Shown in pieces: positions 54,391-64,000 of a stretch of DNA of 64,000 bases (position 1 is its first letter; every line of letters starts with the position of its first letter). This DNA is from Pelecanus crispus (taxonomy: Eukaryota; Chordata; Aves; Pelecaniformes; Pelecanidae): contig NC_134646.1 of NCBI RefSeq assembly GCF_030463565.1, positions 13,978,001 to 14,042,000 of the forward strand, read 5' to 3'. A program made the translations under genes and the position numbers. Below the pieces are notes generated by a model. It searched no databases, had not been told where the DNA came from, and was given only the letters and a program-made list of their open reading frames with translations.

Positions 54391-54927
54391 CCGCGCCGGC
54401 ACTCGCCGCCGCCGCAGCGCGGGGCCGCCCGCGGGCGGGGGGAAGCCGCCGGGGCCCCGCCGGCCGCCCGCGCCCCGGGCCGCAGGTAGGTGGGGGCGCG
54501 GCGGGGGCCGCCGGCAGCGCCTCCCCGCCCGGCAAGGCGGCCGGAGCCGCGGGCAAGGACGCGGGCAGACCCGAGCGCCGCCCGTCCCCGTCCGGCCGGC
54601 GCGGCCCCGAGCAGGCACCGCCGCCTTCGCCGCCGCTCCCCGCCGGCGGCACCCGGGCAGCCCGCACGCAGTAAGGCCCCTTTTCGGGGCAGCGTTTCCC
54701 TCGGGATACGCCTGACACCGCTAACGCTTCAGCGAGCTTTCCCCTTGGCAAACCCCTGGGCTACCTACTCTGGCAGGTAAGGTACCCAAATGTTACAAAA
54801 TGGTCACATTTTGCTGGAAAACGTCAGTCTCTTGCACGCAATCCGCCTCCTCTCCTCGACAGCAGCAGGGCTGGCTCCAAGGGAACTTTAGATGCCTTTT
54901 CCAATTAGCCAGAGGCCCCATCCCTCA

Positions 54928-55075
54928 TCAGATCCAGCCTCTGAGCAGACTTGTGGAAAAAAAAAAAAAGTTGCACTGCTTTCTTAATTTACAAAAAAAC
55001 AAAAACAAAACAAAAAAAAACCAAAAAACCAACCAAACAAAAACACCACCAAGAAAAACGCCAAAAACCCACCAC
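54928..55075. repeat. A/C-rich low-complexity tract
   Basis: Long A-runs broken by CC and CAAA motifs, next to the CR1 at 55190. No tandem unit is clear. Confidence 0.7.
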
Positions 55076-55189
55076 CGCTTTTTAGGGTCGTGTCCTCTCC
55101 CATCTGAAGAACCAGCCGCCTGCTTTAGTAACACCACAGCCTTCCCTGGCAGGCCCCCGGCGCGCTGCAGCTGGCCAGAAGCACCAGTC

Positions 55190-55350
55190 ATAGAATCATG
55201 GAATTGTTTAGGTTGGGAAAGACCTTTAAGATCATCCAGTCCAACCATTAACCTACACTACCAAGTCTACTCTAAACCAATCAAGGGTAGACTAGACTAA
55301 ACCATGTCCCGAAGAGCCACATCTACCCGTTTTTTGAACACCGGGTTTTT
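55190..55350 (-). mobile_element. CR1 3'-end fragment
   Basis: The - strand ends with GGTCTTTCCCAACCTAAAC and ATTCCATGATTCTATG at 55190, and is closely related to the copy at 45854. It extends to about 55350, where TTTTTTGAACAC-type sequence is duplicated. It lies upstream of the NERF-1 promoter. Confidence 0.85.
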
Positions 55351-58300
55351 TTTTCACGTTTTTTGAACAGTCACACGAACGTGTTCCCAGGCTTCCCAGT
55401 TGAGGCCCTGTGCTGCTTATTCTCAAGGTAAAACTTCAGAGCTGCATGCGAAGAGCAGCTATGCCGCGAAAAGCAAAGTCTATCCTACCTGGAGCTACAC
55501 GTAGGAGCTCCTTCGTTAACGCCACACGCACCTGACTAGGCCTATATTGTTAAGCCAGTTTTAGAAGGATCAAGCAACCACCCACTGCCCAAAGAGACTT
55601 CCCTGTACACAACAGCTTCACAGCTCCGTCAGGAAAAGGCGAAGGGCACCAGCTGCATCAATCTGACAATAAGGAATCCCTCTTCCCCTCTCTCTCAAGT
55701 TCTAGTAGTCCTAGGATCTAGATCACAAGCAAGAATTTAGAGGCATATTGCCCCAGGACAGAAATCACAAAATAGCATCCAGCATAAATCACCTCCAACC
55801 GGTAACTTCAGTACCTCAAACTTTTGACAGATCATATTCCTACTACAATTCTGAAGGCTTTTTAGGAGTATCATTTACTGACCATGTTTATATACACCAA
55901 TAAAAATTCAGGCATTTTGTAACTTCACTCGTCTATTCCTGGCTGTAAGGAATTAAACTTGTTCACTATCTCATCAGATAAAGAGCAAGACCTGCAAGCG
56001 AGATCGTTCGTTCTCATGATATCTAAGGGTAGGCTCTGCGCCTAAGCGCTGCCAGCCGCGCTCTCTCCAGCCAGCCGCATGGACAAAAAAGGCGCCCTCC
56101 AGCCAGCTGTGACGGCAAAAAGCTCTCACGCAGATAGGGCTTTGCCAACAGCAGAGCGCTCTTGTCAGCTTGTGTTATTCAGAGAGGTGGAATAACAGTG
56201 GTAACAAGAATTCCCTCTGTCAGCGTATTTCCACTAGGGGACTCTGCTGTGTTCTCCAGCAGAAATTTTTCTAGTGGAGACAAGCCCAAGGACAAGTAAA
56301 GGCATTGTAAGTAGGCACACACTTAAATGGGCAATAAAACTTCACAGCCCTTCATTAAAAACATCCTCAGACCGAAGTGGAAACCTCACGCAAGGTAGTT
56401 ATAGCAACACCGTAGATTCAGCTTACATACCAAGTACTGAAATAACCGTGTACTCACGTTACTTTGTCCTGTGTACCTACTGTTGTTAAAAATCATAATT
56501 TACCCACGCTTCTCTTCAAGCAGTTAGGTCCGCAGCAATAAAATACAGTTAAAAATAGTTTGTCAGCTTAGATCCAATTCAAGAGGTGCACTAAATACCT
56601 TTGAAGATCCAGACCTGTGTCAACAGGAGTTCACACTTACATACTTTGGAAAAGATGCATTCACAGTTTGTTGCATTACTGTTAGCTATGTAACTGAGTG
56701 AGGATTGTTTACTGATTGCAACTTGCAGTCACAAACTGAAGTGCTTGACTTGTATCCAAGTTGTTCTCTCTACCCCCTACGGGTAGAATGAAGTTTTGCC
56801 TAAGGTACATGCATCCTTGAATACGTGCATTCAAGTAATCTGCATGTGTAATTTTTGACAAACACCACATGTCCAAAATTAATTAAAGAAAAAAAGAGTG
56901 TAAAATGTCAAGCTCTTGGTTTAAGACCAGTTTTCTAAGCAGCATTTATTTACTACTGTGAGCACAGACGTAGCACAGTGTTTGCCAGTTCACACGAAAT
57001 GGACTCGAACAGCTGCACGCGTTATTCTGATTCTTTGCTCCCTCTGATCGTACATAGAGAAAGCATCACTGGATGCCAAGGGATTCCAGTCGGTTGAAAA
57101 AAGGCCAAGCCTATGCACTTTGAATATGACAATGCAAGCAACTACACTCAATCTATGAAGTGACCATTTGGACCTGTGCCCAACTTATTTATACAAGTAT
57201 AGTATTAAAGCGTAACACTGTCTTTAAGGAGGAACGCGGTTTCCCCAAAAGTTCTGCAGTTCTGTCTGTTTAAACTGTATGATTTCCAGTGTTTTATGCT
57301 GAACACCAACTGATTTGTCATGCTGATAAAATCCCACTATTTCAGGGAAAAAAAGACAGTCAATAGGGAAAAAAGTAAACATGCACTTAACTTTTTAATC
57401 TCTTTTAAAGCCTCTATTCTAGGCAGAAGGCTAACAAAGAGGGATGGAAAATCTACTCAAAGAGCAGTGGGTGGCCCAATGAGGCAAGAAATATTTTTGT
57501 CCTGTAATGTAACAGGACCACATGAAATTGCAGATTAACTTATGTTTCTCTGGCATGATGAAAAAAAGTAGAAAAATATAAAGAAACAGATCCCAAGAAA
57601 ACATCATTCTTTGTCAGACAGAAATATATTAGTCTATTTTTTTTTTTTTTTTTTACCGTTACTGTTAGAGTGTACAGGGTCTATGCTTTACAGTAATTTT
57701 TTAAACCACAAGCTCGGCTGTCAAGATAGCCAGCTAGACCTACATGCTCATCACATGTTACATCTAACTGCCAGAAAAGAAAAAAAAAAAAAAGAAAGTC
57801 AACATGTTCTAACATGCAGGAAAGCTACCATTCAAAACTATGCTTATGACACAGAGGAATGTAGTAAGTCCTAAGTAATTTCAAGACAATAAGAAGTAAT
57901 TGCATTTTTAGCTGACAGCATCTCCATCCCTGTGTACTTCAGACTCTTTGGTAGATAAGGAATTTGGACAACAGGAACAGCCAGGTGAATTGTATCCCCC
58001 TCCTTGTACAAATAAAGGAATAAAATATCTATCAACTCATGCGTTCTTCTTAAGGGATATGGACAGCTTTGTTCACGTTAAAGGAAATAAGCTTCACTAC
58101 TACTTTGCAAGATACACCACTTAAACTTCACCCCGATTACTATGAAAAAGTGAGAGACAACTCAAGAGAAGAAGCCGGATGGGATTAGTTGCATGCAAGA
58201 CAGCGGATGTAGAATTCAAAATATGAAAAACTGGAAGGTTTCAGCGGATTTGCAGAAGTGGATGGGAGTGGGATCATCAATTAGCTTAAGCATCTCCTTG

Positions 58301-61300
58301 AACAGTCCTCAAAACTAATACAGCACTCAGTGGCTATAGAGGAACTGCTGGTCTGCTCTGCCACGGTCTCCTATGCAAATTTGCCTTTCCCACAATTCTG
58401 ACAAATATATTGAAAACATTCTCCAGTAATAGAGTGTAGTATCTCTTGGAAAACCTTTTCACAAGCTTTGTAACTTGAAACGCTAAAAGTACAACCTTCC
58501 AGTGGCACCTTTTTCCTTCACTGGCAGCAAATGATGAACCAGAAAGGAAAAAACCCCGCATATTTAATTACTTTTAGCCACAGAGGATTCCAGTTGTATT
58601 CTAGTATGACAAAGCCACCCTGGGAAAAGGCAATTATCATAAAGCAGTTACTTATTGTTACAGAGGCCACTTGCTTGACTTCATTTAAGTAAGTAGTCAA
58701 GGGTAGATGGCAATCTGTCCGAAAGTAGTATTTGCAGTCTATGAGAAATTGCAAATGATAACAGGGGAACAATACTGAAACGCCAACCAAGCTAAAAAAC
58801 TTCAAATAACTTCAAAAGTCCAAGCATGTCCTGTCCAGAGTGCCAAAACCGCCTACAAATTTTAAATAGTTACAGAAAGGTCAGTTTTGCCCAGGATCCT
58901 GAAGAAATTCACATCCAATAATTACAAAAGTGGCTGCTGTCCTCAACAGCAGGCTATTAAACTGTTGATAATTATTACTGCGCTGCAAGGGTAACGATAC
59001 AAAGAAACATTTTTAACAGTTAGATTCCAGAAACATGGAAGAAGATGAAGCAGTCTCCTTTATCAGTACATCAGCATAATCATTACCATCCACTGTGGAT
59101 TCCACGGTAGAAAATTGAAAACGTAATAGCAAAATAACCACAAAGTGTCCCTGGGGGAACCAGGGAAATACCGAGGAAAGGGGCCAGTGACCGTGCCAAG
59201 CTTATCTTCTTGGCTACACCATATAAGGGCTAATAATACCCAAGCCATGAGTCTGCCACAATCCACACCTTTCAGTGGACTCAGGATCCTGGTGTCACTA
59301 TTCATATGGCAATTAGCAATTCCACACAGAAAAGCAAATGTATTCCCAGGATTCAATACTACCTCTGACAAACAGAAAAGGAGTTAGTCAAAATAGCAAG
59401 TGTCTACATTCCAGCACTATTACTTGTGAATGCAGAATAAGAAAAACTTGGCTGTCTAAAAACAAAACAAAAAAAAAAAAGCACTTCCCTGCCTTAAAAT
59501 GAAATTCTTTAATTTCAGGGCAGTCTAGCAGACAATTATAAATCAGGTATTTGCACAGCACATTACATGATTTTACAAAATTTACAGTATTTGAGATTGG
59601 TAATAGGCTGGCGTATGAACTATGCCACCACTGAGCAATTTCTCTGTTCAAGACCTAGCATTTACAATTCCTTAAGACTTCTCCGATAACAACAAATGTC
59701 TATTCTATAAGCCCACTGAATCTTTATAAGAACTAAATGTCCTCCTCAAACACATATGGCTTTACTGCGATCCTAGAACTTGTTCTCAGCTACAATCTCC
59801 CTTTTAATATGCAGATCACCTTTAAAATTAATTACTTTCAAGTTTCTCGCTGTATTTTTGATCAATAAAGACCACTCACTCCTGTGCGCTCACGCCACGA
59901 TGGTTTTGGCATGCCATATTGCACTCTAGCTTCAAGATACAAACCACAAAATTTTTCAGCTTACATTAGTAAAATGCTGTGGCTGAGTCTTGTTAGTAAC
60001 ATCCTATAATTTCTCACTCCCCAGTTGCAACTGGAGTTGGGAGTTTAGAGGAGAGTGCATGTGTACATCTGAAGTCCAACCCATAGTGCCCCATACTAGC
60101 AAGCCATTCAATTAGCCTCACATCAGCCTCAGAAAATAAAAATTATGCCCAAAATGTGTAGTTAAATTAGGCTTTACTACAACATACTTAGTCTTGCAGT
60201 GTTCTTTTAGTATGAATGGAGCACTGAATGCAGCAAGGCAGAAACCTGAAATCTAGAAAGAGCTGGACACCGCAACCAGGCTGTTACTGTTACATAAAAA
60301 TATTATCATCCATACAGCAGCTGCACAGCTCTTTTCATTAATTTCTCAGAAAAGGAAACACTGGCAAAGATGACATAAAATTTAAGTTGCAGTTGAATTT
60401 TGTTTCCGAATTAAGAATGTTACTGAGAACAGATGCATATGCCGTTGGCGCAACTGCTCCAAGTGCTACACAATAGCACGTGCAATGGGAGGGGAATCAT
60501 CTCGTTTCAGTCATCAATATTTAACTAGCAAACACACAATGGATTTCTTGGCAGAGTGACAATTCACTGATGTAGCAGCAACATGGTGTCAAAAATAAAA
60601 TTAGCTCACATTCAAAGGATAAATTCTTAACCCATGAATGCGTTAGACACGTCTAATTCTTGCAGTAAAGCAAGTGCTGCATGCAAAGTTTTATCATGCT
60701 TTTATCTAGCTAATAGGCTTCATCTTAGTTCTCTGATGAAGGCGGGTACCAACTTAAGCCGAGAGTTTAACCAAGCTGTTAGAATGTCCAAACTCTTGTT
60801 TGTAGTCAGCAGAGTCTTCTAAAGCAAACTGCTCTCCACTTTTAAAATTCTCATCAAGCTGTCAGTGTAAGGAAATTAAGTTCAATCAATAGGATATGTC
60901 AGCACTACCAAAATGTACACCAGATGTTCGTGTTAACTCATTTTTTGTAAGAGGCAGTTTAATCAAATAATGTCTGGACAGAAAGAACAACAACATTGTT
61001 TTGTTTATCCCTTATATGCACATGCCATAATCAAAGGTAAGGTTCTAACCAGATCTAATACTGAGTTCTTAGTATATGATATTTAACAACTGATGAAAAC
61101 TTATCTGAGATAAACAAAAGAGTTCACAGGCTCAAATCCACATAGAAGTAGTCAGAAGGAAGCACTTTTAATCATAATGAGAGAAGACATATAGAAGCAG
61201 AAAGATGAACAGGTAATAACTAAAGACTTTACACAGATATATAAAGCTGGTTCCCATGGTGATAACAGTGTAAGTAGTAAACTGAAATTTCCTCCGTAAA

Positions 61301-64000
61301 AGAAGATTTGCCTTAAAGTATATATTTTATTTATGCATTTGTTTAAATTAGGGAAGGAGTTAAGCCTAAACTCACTGTTCATTCAACCTCCTCCCTCCTT
61401 AAGGATGGCTATCGATTTACATGATAGTTTCAAGTGAACTTCCTGGTGGAAAAAAAAAAGATTTAAGAGATTATAGACAAACATACCATCATTGTTGTCT
61501 TTGTAGCTCAATATTTTTCCATCAGATCGTAATCCTGGAGGGGCTTATTTTCAGATCCCCATTTTTTCATGCAGATCTTCTACCCCCCTGTGGCAATAAC
61601 ATTTTTAGAATTAAAACAGACTTTCAACTTGCACCACAGGGAGGATTTCTGATGGAACATCGAATTAAAATATGTGGTGACAGTTCACAAGTCTAATGAC
61701 ATCTCAACTTCTTGAAACCAGTCCTCTTTAAGGTTAAAGTTGTGAGAAAAAAAAAAAAATCCCAAACCTGTACTTGCCACTTGGATGATTAATAAAAAAA
61801 GGGGAAAAATACTATTGATACAAGAAGTTAGATTCACTGAATCAATTAAATCAGGGTCTATATTGGCAATATGATTTTGGTGTATCTCTCATAGGGATCA
61901 AGCTTTACTGTACTTACAGCAACATTTGCTTAATAGCTGCCTACTGTTCAACAAGATTTGTAAACAAACAACAGTCATTTTGCAAATTCATCATAAGTGA
62001 GGTAACACAAAAGAAAAGTAGGACCGGTGCAGGCATAAGATCAGTACTAAGGGAGTTCAGAAAGTACTAACCAATTTTAATGGCAATGTTCCAGATAACT
62101 TGGCATTTTTACAACAGCATTATCCTACTTAAATACTCATCTAATGCCTTATTTGACTAAAAGACTAGGCATCGTCCATGTATAAAATCTGCAGATCATG
62201 ACTGTGGTACCTTCAGCACTGCACATATGGCAAATCCAAAGATTAGATTACCCTATTAACACACCTACACATCCACCTTACCAGTTCTGTGCCGTGACAG
62301 ACAAACAGAGCTATAGCAACTGTTAATTTCAGACTGACTGCTTCTTTAAAGACAGCAGCTTCTGCTGTTATGTAAATGACAAAGGTTTTGCTGAATAAAT
62401 CCTAAAATTGAAGGGTTAATTAAAGACAGATAGCTACTCAGGAAATGGAAGCCAACAAAATTTGGATATTATTAAAAAATAGTTAAGAAGGATGTATTGT
62501 TTATGATACAAACTTCCACTGTTGCAGTAAGCAAAATCTTAAGACTGTAACTCAGTCCCCAATAGTCTAAGAACGATATTATGCACATAGGAAAAGAAAT
62601 TTAAACACTGTGTCAGTCTAAAGCTTATACTTTTCCTTTCAAACATTACAAAAGGCACTCACTACTTCACCAAGAATGTCATAAGGTCACCTGAAAAGAT
62701 CAAAACCCCTACATTTGTTTTTCCTAGAAAACTCCTGTGTCAGGATTTTTTTCTATTCTAAGCAGGCATTTTTTTCTGGAACAGGACAAAAAAGTAACTT
62801 GCACCATTAAGTCTTTCTTGTTTGTTAAAAGACTCTTGGGTTTTACTTTTATAGTTAATGGATTAACTTTATAGTTAAAGGATTAGTTATAATTAATGAT
62901 CCTTGATTAATGAATCAAGACAGATTAGCGGGAAACCCGCTGGAAGGAGTCTGACAAGCAAAAAAACCCATACTCCACTAGAACTAACTAATAATTCATG
63001 AGTATTTATAGATATGGCTATTTATAATGATTATATAGCATATTTTATTTGAATTGTGATTTCATAAATGCGAGAAGTTTTTTAATACAAAATAATGACA
63101 TTATGGGTCCTGATTCCGCCCTTGGATCAGCACTGACAGTCCTTACAGTCCACCCAGTCTCAAATCCAACCACAGAACAGCAAAGCACAAATAGAACCAT
63201 TCAATGCACAGCACAAATCATCTCTAAGTGTCCTACGTAAGTTTTACCACATCAGCTACCCCACTACATTTACCACAAAGTGTACTGATCCCTATCTCTG
63301 AGAGCTACAATAATGCTACATTTTACTAAATTACGCAGCTTTAGATTAACTGCAAAGTAGCTCGAGGCTCTTGGAATATGTAATGTTGTAACATTGTGAA
63401 GCATGTAAATCGGTAGTCGTTGGAATTGCCAATGGGCTCTCACAAGAAGGCGGGGGGCACGGAAATCAGGTCCATGGCCAACAGTAGAGATACTGACAAC
63501 TGGGCGTGTATTATGTTATGTGGATACGTATCATTTCAAATACCACCAAGACTTCTTTAAGGTGCAGTTTTAGTATTTACCATGCTGTCTGTAGAGTCTA
63601 GCACCACAAAAGGTAGTAAGTCTACTCATTCTTGGTGCAACAACTATACATTTATCAAGCAATGTGAAATTTTTTGTAGCAATTAATTCTGATATTTTTG
63701 AAGTAGAATCAATTGAGACTAATTTAGCAGCAATGGATTTTTCCTCTAAGATGCACAGGAATCAAACTGTTGCACCTATGTAAATTAGGATCATCGCCAT
63801 AATAAAGGTATGTACTTCAGAAAATTAGCACCTTAAAATGCTCTTTAAATAAACATTATTATACCTTGTTTACTTGTTTCTGTCTTAGCCTGCTTTCTCA
63901 TTTACTATGGCACCTTTTACTACCTCTCCAACATGAAACTGCTTCCTATCCACAGCCCAGTATCAGTTCCCCTCCCCTACAAAAATAAAAATTAAAACAC
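55351..64000. other. Probable long-isoform ELF2 intron or upstream region
   Basis: AT-rich, no coding exon recognised on either strand. The conserved long-isoform N-terminal segments of ELF2 were looked for on the - strand and not seen. Because mammalian ELF2 has promoters further upstream, this is probably intron of the long transcript. Confidence 0.55.
62845..62885. repeat. Tandem 21/20-bp repeat with palindromic GTTAAT...ATTAAC
   Basis: Two near-identical copies (ACTTTTATAGTTAATGGATT then ACTTTATAGTTAAAGGATTA), part of a run of TAAT-type motifs to about 62918. Confidence 0.85.

Overview
The window is vertebrate nuclear DNA, almost certainly from a bird. It holds intron-split genes with canonical GT-AG junctions, CpG islands at promoters, three CR1 retrotransposon 3' ends, and a tRNA-derived SINE carrying a CR1 tail. 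That SINE architecture resembles the TguSINE1 type known from passerines, so a neoavian and possibly passerine host is suggested; the order is an inference.

Two protein-coding genes are supported, lying tail to tail. NOCT (nocturnin, + strand, coding 21616-29408, three exons, 419 aa) has its CpG-island promoter at about 20.4-22.1 kb. Its exons join in frame and keep all recognised metal, catalytic and NADP(H)-contact residues. ELF2 (ETS factor NERF, - strand, coding 54159-37197, seven exons, 535 aa) starts in the 52.9-54.75 kb CpG island with the short NERF-1 type N-terminus. The exon lengths sum to exactly 536 codons including the stop. The first coding exons of the longer ELF2 isoform were not found and probably lie beyond 64 kb, so 54.8-64 kb is probably intron of the long transcript.

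Layout: 1-19.4 kb is intergenic sequence upstream of NOCT, with the SINE (1217-1361) and a probable solo LTR (9328-10372). 19471-20342 is a 34-copy minisatellite whose unit carries a TGACGTG core on the - strand. 20.4-22.1 kb is the NOCT promoter island with a consensus CRE, a TATA-like box and long homopolymers. 21.6-30.7 kb is NOCT. 30.7-36.5 kb is the gap between the two 3' ends. 36.5-54.7 kb is the ELF2 NERF-1 unit, with two CR1 fragments. 54.8-64 kb is AT-rich with one more CR1.

The most interesting signal is the TGACGTG array 1.2 kb upstream of the NOCT promoter, combined with a perfect palindromic CRE nearer the start. NOCT is a circadian gene reported to respond to CREB, so the array may be a lineage-specific regulatory minisatellite. 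The second is the set of three identical CAGGAAGTG ETS sites around ELF2 exon 1, which suggests autoregulation. No CRISPR array, operon or microbial system is present.
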